Origin: Oxalobacteraceae bacterium AB_14
GTDB taxonomy: Bacteria; Pseudomonadota; Gammaproteobacteria; Burkholderiales; Burkholderiaceae_D
Length of the DNA: 64,000 nucleotides
Reading direction: 5' to 3'
Assembly (NCBI GenBank): GCA_000381565.1
Contig: KB906724.1
Location: 2,544,801 to 2,608,800 of the forward strand
The notes under the pieces: model-generated
What the model was told of the DNA's origin: nothing
The model's input: the letters and a program-made list of their open reading frames with translations, nothing else
Database searches by the model: none
Translations under genes and position numbers: made by a program
In this document: positions 52,849-62,969 of the stretch, piece by piece
Layout: every line of letters begins with the position of its first letter
Position numbering within the stretch: position 1 is the first letter of the stretch

Positions 52849-53824
52849 GTATGGGACCGCGAAGGCCGGCCGGCGTACGTGTCCGAACCATCGCAGGCCT
52901 TGCCGCGGCAGTCGTTGTCGGGCTACCGCAGCATCACTTATAAAGGGGAGCGCTGGCGCGTGTACAGCGAATCCCGGTCCGATTACTTTATGCAGATCGC
53001 CCAGCCATTCAAGGTGCGGCAACCCATCGCGGCCAAAATGGCGCTGCGCATCGTGCCACCCTTGCTGCTGCTGCTGCTGCTGTTGCCGGCGCTGGCGGCG
53101 CTGATCTGGGTCGTGGCGGGCATGGCGCTGCGGCCGTTGGAGCAGGTGGCGCAGGCGGTGCATGGCCGCTCGCCCGGCGTGCCGCAGCCGCTGGAGACTG
53201 GCGGCACGCCGCCCGAACTGCTGGCCATCGTGGTTGCGTTGAACGGCTTGCTGGAAAAGATAGACAGTGCGATGGCGGCGCAGCGCAGCGTCATCGCCGA
53301 TGCCGCGCATGAACTGCGCTCGCCGCTGACCGTGCTCAAATTTGCAGCTGCAACTGGCCGAGCGGGCCGATAGCGACGGGCAGCGCAACGTCGTCTTCCA
53401 ACGATTGCACGAGCGGCTGGACCGCTCGACCCATCTGGTGCACCAGCTGTTGACATTGGCGCGCCACGAGCAGCATCAGGCGTTGCCCACGCTGGTGCCG
53501 GCTCATGCCGACGGCTTGTCGGTCATGCTCAGCAATCTGGTCTACAATGCGGTGCGCTACACGCAGCGGGGCGGACAAGTGGACGTGAGCGCCGGGGTGG
53601 AAGGCGGCAGGGCATATCTGCGGGTGGCCGATAGCGGTCCCGGCGTGCCGGAGGCGGAGCGCGGGCGCCTGTTCGACCGCTTCTATCGCCCGGATGGAAA
53701 CGCCGTTTGGGGTTGCGGGTTGGGCTTGTCCATCGCCAGGAACGTGGTCGATGGCCACGGCGCCGCGGTCGAGTTGTCCAGCAATGGCGGGGCAGGTTTG
53801 GTGGTAAGTGTTTATTTTAAATGA
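52831..53824 (+). pseudogene. Sensor histidine kinase, frameshifted and internally deleted remnant
   Basis: The first part (52831-53373) encodes a periplasmic end, a transmembrane helix rich in Leu (a CTG repeat near 53065), a HAMP-like region and the phospho-acceptor motif ADAAHELRSPLTVLK. Near 53340 one extra base (AAATTT) shifts the frame; the second part (53342-53824) continues LQLQLAERA and carries the N-box NLVYNAVRYT, G1 VADSGPGVPEAER and G2 GCGLGLSIARNVV. About 50-60 residues normally between the two are missing after LARHEQHQALP, and the N-terminal half is cut. QseC/TctE-type kinase by appearance; not functional as read. Confidence 0.75.
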
Positions 53825-53834
53825 GGATAGGGAA

Positions 53835-54281
53835 ATGCCGACGATACGCCAACTGCACCGCTACCTGGGTGTGTTCTTCACACCGGCCATAGTGTTCTTC
53901 GCTTTTTCTGGCGCGCTGCAGACCTTCAATCTGCATAAGGGCGCGCACCGCGGTGATCCGCCGACCTATCCGTGGATCGCGGCAATGGCGTCGCTGCATC
54001 AGGATCAGGAATTGTACGAAGCGCCTGCGCCGAAGCCGCAGGCCAGCAAGCCGGCGCCTGCCGCGCCGGCTGAAAACGCCAAACCGAAACCGGAAGCCAA
54101 ACCGGCGGAAGAACATTCCAGCATGCCGCTGAAGCTGTTCGTGGTGGCCCTGGCGATAGGCTTGTGCGCATCGTCGCTGGCAGGACTGTATATCGCGTTC
54201 AGCAATCCGCGGGTGCGTCTGCCGGTTGGCCTGACGCTGGCCGCGGGCATGCTGCTGCCGGCTATTTTGCTGCTGGTTTAG
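53835..54281 (+). CDS. Small PepSY-type membrane protein
   Basis: 148 residues. The first helix RQLHRYLGVFFTPAIVFFAFSGALQTF is the PepSY-associated transmembrane motif. A proline/alanine/lysine-rich periplasmic stretch (about residues 60-95) follows, then two more helices (LKLFVVALAIGLCASSLAGLYIAF and LPVGLTLAAGMLLPAILLLV). ATG53835 with GGATAGGGA upstream is preferred to an earlier ATG. It ends with a four-base overlap against the convergent gene. Function unknown; it may once have gone with the decayed two-component genes. Confidence 0.7.
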   Translation: MPTIRQLHRYLGVFFTPAIVFFAFSGALQTFNLHKGAHRGDPPTYPWIAAMASLHQDQELYEAPAPKPQASKPAPAAPAENAKPKPEAKPAEEHSSMPLKLFVVALAIGLCASSLAGLYIAFSNPRVRLPVGLTLAAGMLLPAILLLV

Positions 54282-55387
54282 GGCAGCAACAGCGAATGCT
54301 GGCTGGCGGTGTGGAAGTCGCGCCAGACCCGGTTGATGGCGCTGTCTTCGTGGGCGGCGTACAGGCCACAATAGGGATACAGTTCATCGACCGCCGCGCG
54401 CGATGCGGCCACCAGCGCCAGTGAGCTGGCCTGCAGCGCCTCCATGTCGCCGGCAGTCAGCGGCGTGCCGTTTTCCACCATCGCCCAGCTGCGATCGAGC
54501 ACGTCGTAGAAGTGCGCGCGTGCGTCTGCGTGGGCCAACTCCTTGTTGCGCAGCAGTGCGGCGACTTCGGGGACCTCCAGCAGCGGCAGGTTCTTGAGGG
54601 CGTGACGGCGGCGGCCGATGCAGGGCCGCGCCAGCTGCATGAAATGGCTCGCCATGCCGGCCACATTGGCCGCCAGCGTGACGAAGGCCAGCGAATAGAA
54701 CGGGAAGCGATACAGCGGGCCATCGGCGGTGGCGGCGGCGGGGCTGATCGTAAAGCCGTATTCCTTGCTCACCCATGCGCCGTCGATGCGGTAGCTGTGC
54801 GAGGCGCTGGCGCGCATGCCGATGCTGGCCCAGGAGGGCACGATCTGCACCAGTTCCGCCGGCACCAGGAAAGCGCGGATGCGCGGCGCGCCTTGTTCGT
54901 CCAGCAGCGGCCGGCCGTGCTCGCGCAGGATGGCGTTCAGGGTGAAGTGGGTGGCGATCGGCGCGCCGCTGGCGTAATCCCAGCGGCCGGTGATGCGGAA
55001 GCCTGCGGCTTCCCCATCGCCATCCTGGTCGGCGTAGCCGCTCGGCGCGCCGCTGCCACCCAGGCAAACACGCTTGCAGCCGATGATGTCGCGCGCCAGC
55101 GCCGGCGGCAAAAAGCCGGCGAACCATGCCGCGCCAGCGCACAGCGTGAGCACCCAGCCCATGCTGCCGTCGACGGCGGCCACCGCTTCCTCCAGCCGCA
55201 CCGCTTGCGGCAAAGGCAGCTCGGCGCCGCCGCTGGCGCGCGGCGCCAGCATTCTGAGCCAGCCGCGCCGGTGCAGCAAGGCTTGCTGGATCGGGTGCAG
55301 GAAGCGGGCGGCATCGGCCATGGCCGCATAGCGTTCGATGCGGCGGGCGTCGCGCGCGAGGAGGGGAGAAACGGCGGTCAGGGGCAT
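54278..55387 (-). CDS. Acyl-CoA-dehydrogenase-like flavoprotein
   Basis: 369 residues from ATG55387; a start at 55444 is possible. N-terminal helical part (ERYAAMADAARFLHPIQQALLHRRGWLRMLAPRASGGAELPLPQAVRLEEAVAAVDGSMGWVLTLCAG) and a middle barrel (GGSGAPSGYADQDGDGEAAGFRITGRWDYASGAPIATHFTLNA) have the plan of the acyl-CoA dehydrogenase / group D flavin monooxygenase superfamily. The catalytic glutamate of true dehydrogenases is not obvious, and the AELPLPQAVRLEEAVA block is as in DszC/HpaB-like monooxygenases. Stands alone, with no reductase or CoA ligase adjacent. Substrate unknown. Confidence 0.72.
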   Translation of the reverse strand: MPLTAVSPLLARDARRIERYAAMADAARFLHPIQQALLHRRGWLRMLAPRASGGAELPLPQAVRLEEAVAAVDGSMGWVLTLCAGAAWFAGFLPPALARDIIGCKRVCLGGSGAPSGYADQDGDGEAAGFRITGRWDYASGAPIATHFTLNAILREHGRPLLDEQGAPRIRAFLVPAELVQIVPSWASIGMRASASHSYRIDGAWVSKEYGFTISPAAATADGPLYRFPFYSLAFVTLAANVAGMASHFMQLARPCIGRRRHALKNLPLLEVPEVAALLRNKELAHADARAHFYDVLDRSWAMVENGTPLTAGDMEALQASSLALVAASRAAVDELYPYCGLYAAHEDSAINRVWRDFHTASQHSLLLP

Positions 55388-55542
55388 GCGGGATCTTGGG
55401 TCGGTAGCAAACCCCGCTATTTTCGCATCATTGGGCGCTCCCATGCCATTTCGGTATGTTTGCGGCAAAAAAAATGATTGGTTAAGCTGGCATCGTTCGT
55501 CGTAGCATGGTGGCGAACAAGCCCCCACTTTATGAAAGACAG

Positions 55543-56472
55543 ATGATGTCAGCAATTAAACTCGCGATCGTCGGCGTCGGCAAGATCGTCCACGACCAGC
55601 ACCTGCCCGCCATCGCGGCCAACGCCGATTTCCAGCTGGTGGCCTCGGCCAGCCGGCACAACACCGTCGACGGCCTGCCGGGGTTCACGTCCATCGAGGC
55701 GATGCTGGCGGCCGAGCCCGGGATCGACGCCGTGTCACTGTGCATGCCGCCGCAGTACCGCTACCAGGCGGCCCGCGTGGCGCTGGCCGCCGGCAAGCAC
55801 GTGTTCCTGGAAAAACCGCCGGGTGCGACGCTGTCCGAAGTTGCCGACCTGGAGGCGCTGGCCGCAGCCAAGGGACTGACGCTGTTCACCAGCTGGCACT
55901 CGCGCTACGCGCCGGCGGTGCAGCCGGCCAAAGCCTACCTGGCGGCTCACGCGCCGACCTCCATGCAGGTCAACTGGAAGGAAGACGTGCGCCAGTGGCA
56001 CCCGAACCAGGAATGGATCTGGCAGGCCGGCGGCCTGGGTGTGTTCGATCCGGGCATCAATGCGCTGTCCATCGTCACCGAGATCCTGCCTTCGCTGATC
56101 TTCCTGAACCGCGCCACGCTGGAATTCCCCGGGAACCGCGACGCGCCCATCGCCGCCGAGCTGCAATTCCAGGATGGCGCCGGGGTGCCGGTGCACGCCG
56201 TGTTCGACTGGCGCCAGACCGGCAAGCAAAGCTGGGACATCGTGGTCCAGACGGCCGATGGCGAACTGAAACTGAGCGACGGTGGCGCGCGCCTCTGGGT
56301 GCATGGCGTCGAACAGCCGCTGGACAAGGAAGCCGAGTACCCGTCGCTGTACCGCCGCTTCGCCGCCTTGGTCAGGGAAGGCCGCTCGGACGTCGACGTG
56401 GCGCCGCTGCGCCACGTGGCCGACGCCTTCATGCTCGGGCAACGCAAGGTGGTCGACGCCTTCCACGACTGA
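55543..56472 (+). CDS. Gfo/Idh/MocA family oxidoreductase, galactose/arabinose 1-dehydrogenase-like
   Basis: 309 residues (a second ATG follows directly at 55546). N-terminal Rossmann fold KLAIVGVGKIVHDQHLPAIAA, then the catalytic EKPPGATL motif (Lys of EKP) and SWHSRYAPAV. NWKEDVRQWHPNQEWIWQAGGLGVFDPGINALSI is characteristic of D-galactose/L-arabinose 1-dehydrogenases, which oxidise the sugar at C1 with NAD(P) to the lactone. No lactonase or dehydratase genes lie next to it, so the sugar pathway must be completed elsewhere. Six bases separate its stop from the convergent ABC permease stop. Confidence 0.8.
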   Translation: MMSAIKLAIVGVGKIVHDQHLPAIAANADFQLVASASRHNTVDGLPGFTSIEAMLAAEPGIDAVSLCMPPQYRYQAARVALAAGKHVFLEKPPGATLSEVADLEALAAAKGLTLFTSWHSRYAPAVQPAKAYLAAHAPTSMQVNWKEDVRQWHPNQEWIWQAGGLGVFDPGINALSIVTEILPSLIFLNRATLEFPGNRDAPIAAELQFQDGAGVPVHAVFDWRQTGKQSWDIVVQTADGELKLSDGGARLWVHGVEQPLDKEAEYPSLYRRFAALVREGRSDVDVAPLRHVADAFMLGQRKVVDAFHD

Positions 56473-56478
56473 CGCCGC

Positions 56479-57618
56479 TCAGGCCATCTGCCCGATGGTC
56501 TTGCGGAAGCGCCGCAGCGACAGCGCGAACAGTACCGCGCCGATCGCCGCCAGCGCCAGCATCTGCGGCCAGATCACGCCGAAGCCGGCGCCCCGGTACA
56601 GGATGGCCTGGGCGGCCGCCACGAAGTGCGTGGTCGGCGCCGCCAGCATGATGTCCTGCACCAGCACCGGCATGCTTTCGCGCGGCGTCGAACCGCCCGA
56701 CAGCAACTGCAGCGGCAGCAGCACCAGCACCAGCAGCATGCCAAATTGCGGCATGCTGCGCGCCAGCGTGGCGAGGAAGATCCCCATCGACGTGGTGGCG
56801 AACAGGTGCAGCGCCGTCACCAGCACGAACAACGCGATCGAACCGGTGATCGGCACGTGCAGCGCCCCCTGCACGATGAACAGCAGCGACGCCAGGGCCG
56901 CCAGCACCACCACCGATCCCATCGACCACACCTTGGCCAGCATGATTTCCATCGGCGTCACCGGCATCACCAGCAGGTGCTCGATGGTGCCGTGTTCGCG
57001 CTCGCGTATCAGCGCGGCGCCGGTCAGGATGATGGACAGCATGGTGACGTTGTTGATGATCTCCATCAGCGATCCAAACCACGACTGCTCCAGGTTGGGA
57101 TTGAAGCGCATGCGCAGGTCCAGCGCGACCGGCGGGGCGGCCGCTTCCTGCTGGCGGCGCAGGAAATCGCCCACCTCGGCGCCGACGATCTGCTGGATGT
57201 AGCCGTTGCCGGTGAAGGCCTGGCTCATGCGCGTGGCGTCGATGTTGAGCTGTATCGACGGTGCCCGGCCGGCCAGCGTGTCGCGCTGGTAGCCGGGCGG
57301 GATGGCCAGCACGAAGGTGTAGTTGCCGCTGTCCAGGCCAGCGTCGGCCTGGGCGGCGCTCACCAGCGACGGCGTGCGGAAGTGCGGCGGATAGAAGCCG
57401 GCCGCGATCCGCGCCGACAAGGGCGAACCATCCAGGTCGACGATGGCGATGGCGGCGTTGTGCAGGCTTTCCGGCATCGCCGTGGCGGCCACGTAGATCG
57501 ACAGCGAGAAGGTGTAGACGATCAGCACCAGCATGGCCGGGTCGCGCAGCAGGCTCCACAGCTCCTTGATGCCGAGCCGGTAGATGTGCGCCACGCGCGT
57601 GTGGAGTGAGATGCGCAT
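56479..57618 (-). CDS. ABC-2 type transporter permease
   Basis: 379 residues. An N-terminal membrane helix (LLRDPAMLVLIVYTFSLSIYVAATA), a periplasmic domain of about 150 residues, and a C-terminal bundle of five to six helices including the REREHGTIEHLLVMPVTPMEIMLAKV loop, which is the ABC-2 signature. Last gene of the leftward efflux operon, two bases after the RbbA-like stop. It should dimerise with the permease half of the RbbA-like protein. Confidence 0.87.
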   Translation of the reverse strand: MRISLHTRVAHIYRLGIKELWSLLRDPAMLVLIVYTFSLSIYVAATAMPESLHNAAIAIVDLDGSPLSARIAAGFYPPHFRTPSLVSAAQADAGLDSGNYTFVLAIPPGYQRDTLAGRAPSIQLNIDATRMSQAFTGNGYIQQIVGAEVGDFLRRQQEAAAPPVALDLRMRFNPNLEQSWFGSLMEIINNVTMLSIILTGAALIREREHGTIEHLLVMPVTPMEIMLAKVWSMGSVVVLAALASLLFIVQGALHVPITGSIALFVLVTALHLFATTSMGIFLATLARSMPQFGMLLVLVLLPLQLLSGGSTPRESMPVLVQDIMLAAPTTHFVAAAQAILYRGAGFGVIWPQMLALAAIGAVLFALSLRRFRKTIGQMA

Positions 57619-57620
57619 GC

Positions 57621-60356
57621 TCAGCGCTCCTGTTTGTCGAGCAGCAGCGCCGACAAGGTGAGGATCACCGGCACCGCCAGCAGCAGCGGCCACAATGAGC
57701 CGCCCAGTTCGCCCAGCCCGAGCGCCTTGTTGAACACGCCCCGGCTGATGGTCAGGAAATGGGTGGCCGGGTAGATGCGGCCGATCAGCGCGCCGATGCC
57801 GCTCAGGCCGGACACCGGATTGAGCAGCCCGGCGAACTGCACGCAGGGGATGATGGTGCCTATCATGGTCACGAACAGCGCGGCGATCTGGCTGCGGGTG
57901 AAGGTCGATACCAGCAGGCCCAGGCCGGTGGCGCAGATCACATACACCAACGCGGCCAAGCTCAGCGCCAGCAGGCTGCCTTTGACGGGCAAGCCGAACA
58001 CGGTGGCCGCCAGCACGGTCAGCAGCGCGAAGTTCAGCATGCCCAGCGCGACGTAGGGCACCTGCTTGCCGAGCAAGAATTCCAGCCGCGTCACCGGCGT
58101 CACGTACAGGTTGAGGATGGAGCCCAGTTCCTTCTCGCGCACCACCGACAGCGCGCTGAGCATCGCCGGGATCATCATCAGCAGCATCGGGATCACGGCC
58201 GGGATCATGGCCGGCAGGCTCTTGACGTCGGGGTTGTAGCGGTAGCGCGTTTCCAGCGTGCCGGAACCGGCCAGCTTCATGCCCAGCCGGTGCTGCGCCA
58301 TGTCGGCCAGCCAGCCCATGTGCATGGCTTGCACGTAGCCGCGCGTGGTCTCGGCCCGCATCGGCATGGCGCCGTCGACCCAGGCGCCCACCGTCACCGG
58401 CGCGCCGCGTTGCAGGTCGCGGCCGAAGCCGGGCGGGATCTCGATCGCCAGCGCCAGTTCGCCGCTGCGCATGCGGCGGTCCAGGTCGTCGTAGTCGGCC
58501 AGCGGCGCGCGCTCGATGAAGTAGCGCGAGCCGGACAGGTTGAGCGCATAGTTTTGACTCAGGCCGCTCTGGTCGCGGTCGAGCACCGCGTAGGACAGGT
58601 TCTCGACGTCCATGTTGATGCCGTAGCCGATGATGAACATCAGGATCGCCGTGCCCAGCAGCGCGAGCGTGGCGCGCACCGGGTCGCGGCGCAGTTCCAG
58701 CGTTTCGCGCAGCGTGTAGCTGTAGGCGCGTTGCAGGCTGCGGCGCCAGCCGGCGCGCGGCGCGGCGGCCACCGCCGGCGGCGCCGGCGCTGCGGGCGGC
58801 GGCGCCACGTTGCCGGCCGCTTGCTCCAGGTAGGAGATGAAGGCCTGCTCCAGCGTGGCGACGCCGCGCATCGCCGGCAGCTCGGCCGGCGCGGCGCTGA
58901 CCAGCACGCGGCCCGCGTGCATCAGCGAGATGCGGTCGCAGCGCTCGGCCTCGTTCATGAAGTGGGTCGAGATGAAGATGGTGACCTGGTCGTTGCGGGC
59001 CAGGTCTATCATCAGGCGCCAGAACATATCGCGCGCCACCGGGTCGACGCCGGAGGTCGGTTCGTCGAGGATCAGCAGTTCCGGCTTGTGCACCATGGCC
59101 ACCGCCAGCGACAGGCGCTGGCGCACCCCCAATGGCAGTTTTTCCGGCAGCGTGTCGAGCGCGCCGGCCAGGCCGAAGCGCTGCGCCATGTCGGCCACGC
59201 GGCCGGCGATCTCGGCCTCCGGCACGCTGAACATGCGCGCGTGCAGCACCAGGTTTTGGTGCACCGTCAGCTCGCCATACAGCGAGAACGCCTGCGACAT
59301 GTAGCCGACGCGGCGGCGGGTCGCCATGTCGCCGGCATCGACCGCGCGGCCGAACAGCAGCGCGCTGCCCTCGGTGGCCGGCAGCAGGCCGGTCAGCATT
59401 TTCATCGTGGTCGACTTGCCGCAGCCGTTGGAGCCGAGGAAGCCGAAGATCTCGCCGCGGCGGATGCGGAAGTCCACATGGTCGACCGCGGTGAAGTCGC
59501 CGAACACCATCGTCAAGCCCTGCGCCTCGATGGCGATGCTGTCGTTGCCCTCGGCCGGCTGGAACGGCGGCACCGTCACCGCCTGGTGGTCGCCGCGCTT
59601 CTCGGCCGGCAGCAGCGCGATGAAGGCTTGCTCCAGCGTCGTCGTGGCGGTGCGCGCGCGCAGTTCCTGCGGCGTGCCGGTGGCCAGCACCTGGCCGTCG
59701 TCCATCGCCACCAGCCAGTCGAAGCGGTCGGCTTCCTCCATGTAGGCGGTGGCCACCACCACGCTCATGGCGGGGCGCTGGCTGCGGATGTGGGCGATCA
59801 GGTCCCAGAACTGCGCGCGCGACAGCGGATCGACGCCGGTGGTCGGTTCGTCCAGGATCAGCAGGTCGGGGTCGTGGATCAGCGCGCAGCACAGGCCCAG
59901 CTTCTGCTTCATGCCGCCGGACAGCTTGCCGGCCGGCCGCTGCAGGAACGGCGCCAGGCCGGTGCCGGCGGTCAGTTCGTCGATGCGGCGGCGGCGGCTG
60001 GCGGCGTCGTGGCCGAACAGGCGGCCGAAGAATTGCAGGTTCTCTTCCACCGACAGGGTGGGATACAGGTTGCGGCCCAGCCCCTGCGGCATGTAGGCGA
60101 TGCGCGGGCAGACGGCGTCGCGGTGGCGCTTGCTGCGCATGTCGCCGCCCAGCACCGTCACGCTGCCTTGCTGCACCGCGCGGGCGCCGGCCACCAGCGA
60201 CAGCAGGCTGGATTTGCCGACGCCGTCCGGGCCGATCAGGCCGATCATGCAGCCGGCCGGCAGGTCCAGGTCGATGGCGCGCAGCGCGCGGGTGTCGCCG
60301 TATTGCAGTGCCACGCCGCGCAGGCCGGCAACGCCGGCCGCCGCGGTCTCGCTCAT
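57621..60356 (-). CDS. rbbA: RbbA-type fused ABC transporter (two ATPase domains plus permease)
   Basis: 911 residues. First ATPase domain: Walker [10 protein letters not shown], signature LSGGMKQKL, Walker [11 protein letters not shown]. Second: [21 protein letters not shown] and [11 protein letters not shown] proline/alanine linker (about residue 510-535) leads to an ABC-2 permease ([14 protein letters not shown]...; [28 protein letters not shown]). This plan is that of Escherichia coli RbbA/YhiH, reported as ribosome-associated but also next to a YhiI-type adaptor, as here. Starts at the ATG overlapping the adaptor stop. With adaptor and outer-membrane channel it should form a tripartite exporter; the substrate is unknown. 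Confidence 0.88.
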   Translation of the reverse strand: MSETAAAGVAGLRGVALQYGDTRALRAIDLDLPAGCMIGLIGPDGVGKSSLLSLVAGARAVQQGSVTVLGGDMRSKRHRDAVCPRIAYMPQGLGRNLYPTLSVEENLQFFGRLFGHDAASRRRRIDELTAGTGLAPFLQRPAGKLSGGMKQKLGLCCALIHDPDLLILDEPTTGVDPLSRAQFWDLIAHIRSQRPAMSVVVATAYMEEADRFDWLVAMDDGQVLATGTPQELRARTATTTLEQAFIALLPAEKRGDHQAVTVPPFQPAEGNDSIAIEAQGLTMVFGDFTAVDHVDFRIRRGEIFGFLGSNGCGKSTTMKMLTGLLPATEGSALLFGRAVDAGDMATRRRVGYMSQAFSLYGELTVHQNLVLHARMFSVPEAEIAGRVADMAQRFGLAGALDTLPEKLPLGVRQRLSLAVAMVHKPELLILDEPTSGVDPVARDMFWRLMIDLARNDQVTIFISTHFMNEAERCDRISLMHAGRVLVSAAPAELPAMRGVATLEQAFISYLEQAAGNVAPPPAAPAPPAVAAAPRAGWRRSLQRAYSYTLRETLELRRDPVRATLALLGTAILMFIIGYGINMDVENLSYAVLDRDQSGLSQNYALNLSGSRYFIERAPLADYDDLDRRMRSGELALAIEIPPGFGRDLQRGAPVTVGAWVDGAMPMRAETTRGYVQAMHMGWLADMAQHRLGMKLAGSGTLETRYRYNPDVKSLPAMIPAVIPMLLMMIPAMLSALSVVREKELGSILNLYVTPVTRLEFLLGKQVPYVALGMLNFALLTVLAATVFGLPVKGSLLALSLAALVYVICATGLGLLVSTFTRSQIAALFVTMIGTIIPCVQFAGLLNPVSGLSGIGALIGRIYPATHFLTISRGVFNKALGLGELGGSLWPLLLAVPVILTLSALLLDKQER

Positions 60357-61426
60357 TGCGGCACCTTGATTTCCAGCTTGGCGGGCCACGGTGTCTTGGC
60401 GTCAAGCTGCACCCAGGCCACGCCGGGCAGGCCGGTCTTGACCAGCTTCATGTGCTTTTGCAGCAGCGCCGGATCGATCTGCGCCTTGACGCGGAACATC
60501 AGCTTCTGGCGTTCGCTGGCCGTTTCCACGGTCTTGGGCGTGAACTGCGCGGTGCTGGCGACAAAGGACACGCGCGCCGGCAGCACATACTGCGGCGCGG
60601 CGTCGAGCACCACGCGCACCGGCGCGCCCAGCGCCAGCTTGCCGGCCGCCTGCTCCGGCACGAAGAAGGTCATGTAGACGTCGGCCAGGTCGACCAGGTT
60701 GAGCACCTTGCCGCCGCTGCCCAGCACTTCGCCGGGCTGGGCGATGCGGTACTGCACCCGGCCGGCGCGCGGCGCGGTCAGCGCGCTGTCGGCCAGGTCG
60801 ACGTCGATGCGGTCGACCGTGGCCTGGGCCGCCGTCACCGAGGCGCGGGCGCCACCGGCCTGGGTGCGCGCGGCGTCGATGCCGCTGCGGGCCGCGTCGG
60901 CCTGCGCCCTGGCGGCGCGGATCACGGCGCTGACGGAGCGCACGCGGCTGCGGTCGTCGTCCAGTTCCTGTTCCGACGAGGCGCCTTCCAGCACCAGGGT
61001 TTCGGAGCGCTTGAGGCGGCGCTGGGCCGCGTCGAGTTCGCTTTCGCGCTGCACCACCAGCGCTTGCGCGGCCTGGTAGTCGCTCTGGCGCACGGCGATC
61101 ATGGCGTCGGCGCTGGCGACGGCGGTCTGCGCCTGTGCCTGGCGCGCCACGGCTTCGTCGCGCTGGGCTTGCAGCGAGGTCGATTGCATGTGGGCCAGCA
61201 CCTGGCCGGCGCTCACGAAGTCGCCTTCGTTGACGGCGATGTCTTGCAGCCGTCCGGGCAGCTTGGCGGCGACGTCGATTTCGGTCGCCTCGATGCGGCC
61301 GTTGCCGCTGGCGAATTCGGGGCCGGGACCGGCCGGATGCAGTCGTTGCCAGGCGTAGACTGCGCCGGCCACCAGGGCCAGGGCGACGGCGGCGGCGCCG
61401 AGTTTGCGTGTCAGGTCAGGAGTCAT
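60353..61426 (-). CDS. HlyD-family periplasmic adaptor (YhiI-like)
   Basis: 357 residues. An N-terminal anchor helix ([18 protein letters not shown]), a lipoyl-like half motif ([38 protein letters not shown]), a long alpha-helical hairpin with coiled coil (about 85-205), the second lipoyl half ([22 protein letters not shown]) and a beta-barrel end. The hairpin contacts the outer-membrane channel and the barrel the ABC permeases. It overlaps its neighbours by four bases on each side. Confidence 0.9.
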   Translation of the reverse strand: MTPDLTRKLGAAAVALALVAGAVYAWQRLHPAGPGPEFASGNGRIEATEIDVAAKLPGRLQDIAVNEGDFVSAGQVLAHMQSTSLQAQRDEAVARQAQAQTAVASADAMIAVRQSDYQAAQALVVQRESELDAAQRRLKRSETLVLEGASSEQELDDDRSRVRSVSAVIRAARAQADAARSGIDAARTQAGGARASVTAAQATVDRIDVDLADSALTAPRAGRVQYRIAQPGEVLGSGGKVLNLVDLADVYMTFFVPEQAAGKLALGAPVRVVLDAAPQYVLPARVSFVASTAQFTPKTVETASERQKLMFRVKAQIDPALLQKHMKLVKTGLPGVAWVQLDAKTPWPAKLEIKVPQ

Positions 61427-62898
61427 GTGCGGGGTCGGGGCAGGTAGGGGAAGGCGGCCAGCGGCGGGGCGGCGACGACCGGGTCGCCGCCGAGCGCGCT
61501 GTACAGGGCGATGCCTGCGCCCAGCAGGGCGCGGCGCAGCTGGATCAATTGTTGTTCGGCGCTGAGCAGGTCGCGCTGGGCGTCGAGCACGTCGAGGAAG
61601 GCGGCGGCGCCGCTGTCGTAGCGCAGCTGCGACAGGCGGGCGCGTTCGCGCTGGACGAGCAGGGCGCGTTCGGCGATGCCCACTTGCTGGCCCAGCCAGG
61701 CTTGCGCCGACAGCGCGTCGGCGACGTCGCGGAAAGCGCCCTGGATGGTTTTTTCGTAGTTGGCGACGGCGCTGTCGCGGCGCGCCTCGGTCAGGCTCAG
61801 GTTCTGGCGCCGGCGGCCGCCGTCGAACAACGGCAGCGTGATGCTGGGGGCGAAGGTCCACGAGCGGCTGCCGCCGGCGAACAGGCCGCCCAGTTCCGCG
61901 CTGGCGGTGCCCAGCGCGGCGGTCAGGCTCACTTGCGGGAAGAAGGCGGCGCGCGCCGCGCCGATGCTGGCGTTGGCGGACTGCAGCTGGTGCTCGGCGG
62001 CGACGATGTCGGCGCGCCGTTCCAGCAGCGCGGACGGCAGGCCGGGGGGCAGCGCTGGCAAGGTTTCGGCCAGAGGGCCGGCTTCGGCGTCCAGCGGCGC
62101 CAGCGCGGCGGGGCTGCCGACCAGCAGTTGCAGCGCATGGCGTTTGCGGTCGCGTTCCTGTTCCAGCTGGCTGGTGAGCGCCTGCGCCTGCAGCAGCAGG
62201 GTTTCGACCTGCGTCAGGTTCAGGCGCGAGGTGGAACCCACCGCCACCCGGCGCGAGTAGATGCGGTAGCTTTCCTGGCGGGTGGCCAGGGTGCGGCGCG
62301 CCAGCGCGATGCGCTGGTCGATTTCGCGCACGTCGAAATAGCCCTCGGCCACGTGGGTGATCAGCGACATGGTGATGGCGCGGCGGGCGGCGTCGCTGGC
62401 CAGGTAGTCTTGCAGGGCGGCGTCGCGCAGGCTGGCCAGGCGGCCCCACAGGTCGATCTCCCAGGCGCTCACGCCCAGCCCGGCCTGGTACTGGCTGGTG
62501 ATCGTTTCGTGGCGGGTCAGGCTGAGGTCGGCCGGCACCTGTTGACGCTGGCCGCTGGCCTGGGCCGCCAGCAACGGCAGGCGGGCGGCGCGTTCGATGC
62601 CGTATGCGGCGCGCGCCTGCTCCACCCGCAGGGCGGCGATGCGCAGGTCGCGGTTCTGTGCCAGCGCTTCGACGATCAGCGCCTGCAGCGCCGGCGCTGA
62701 AAAATAGCCGCGCCATTCGGGCAGCGCGGCGGCGGCCGTGGCGGCGTTGGCGGGCGCGGCGTAGGCGGCGGCCACCGGCAGCGGCGGCCGGGCATAGTGG
62801 GGCGTCAGCGAATCGCAACCCGGCAACAGCAGTGACGCGGCGAGCGCCGCCGCGGTGACGGCGGCGCGCGGCCCGGCGAACGGCGCAGGCTGGAACAT
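61423..62898 (-). CDS. Outer-membrane efflux lipoprotein (TolC/OprM-type)
   Basis: 491 residues from ATG62898 (AAGGAG upstream). Lipobox LLPGC near residue 29. Two repeats of the outer-membrane factor fold, with hallmarks AWEIDLWGRL, FFPQVSLTAALGTASAELGGLF and TFAPSITLPLFDGGRRRQNLSL, place it in the NodT subfamily. It forms the outer-membrane exit channel of the exporter. First gene of the operon; the upstream region has an FNR-type box and a -10 element at the right distance. Confidence 0.92.
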   Translation of the reverse strand: MFQPAPFAGPRAAVTAAALAASLLLPGCDSLTPHYARPPLPVAAAYAAPANAATAAAALPEWRGYFSAPALQALIVEALAQNRDLRIAALRVEQARAAYGIERAARLPLLAAQASGQRQQVPADLSLTRHETITSQYQAGLGVSAWEIDLWGRLASLRDAALQDYLASDAARRAITMSLITHVAEGYFDVREIDQRIALARRTLATRQESYRIYSRRVAVGSTSRLNLTQVETLLLQAQALTSQLEQERDRKRHALQLLVGSPAALAPLDAEAGPLAETLPALPPGLPSALLERRADIVAAEHQLQSANASIGAARAAFFPQVSLTAALGTASAELGGLFAGGSRSWTFAPSITLPLFDGGRRRQNLSLTEARRDSAVANYEKTIQGAFRDVADALSAQAWLGQQVGIAERALLVQRERARLSQLRYDSGAAAFLDVLDAQRDLLSAEQQLIQLRRALLGAGIALYSALGGDPVVAAPPLAAFPYLPRPRT

Positions 62899-62926
62899 GG
62901 TGAAACTCCTTGTGAAGTGTGGGGGC

Positions 62927-62969
62927 CGACAGTCAAGCGGCGAACGCAGTGTACGGCGACAGTCAAGCG
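62927..62969. repeat. Two direct 13-bp repeats 30 bases apart
   Basis: CGACAGTCAAGCG occurs at 62927-62939 and 62957-62969. A 30-base period (about three helical turns) around the predicted start suits a second regulator binding on one DNA face. A small duplication is the alternative. Confidence 0.55.

Noticed and set aside
53060-53085. CTG triplet repeat
   Set aside because: It encodes the leucine-rich transmembrane helix of the kinase remnant, so it needs no further explanation.
57759-60677. A very long open frame (972 codons) on the plus strand, antisense to the RbbA-like gene
   Set aside because: It is rich in Arg, Gly, His, Ala and Val, has no recognisable domain and mirrors a gene with clear ABC motifs. 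It is a codon-bias shadow of GC-rich DNA. The same applies to long antisense frames at 418-2283, 7851-9371 and 18086-20530.
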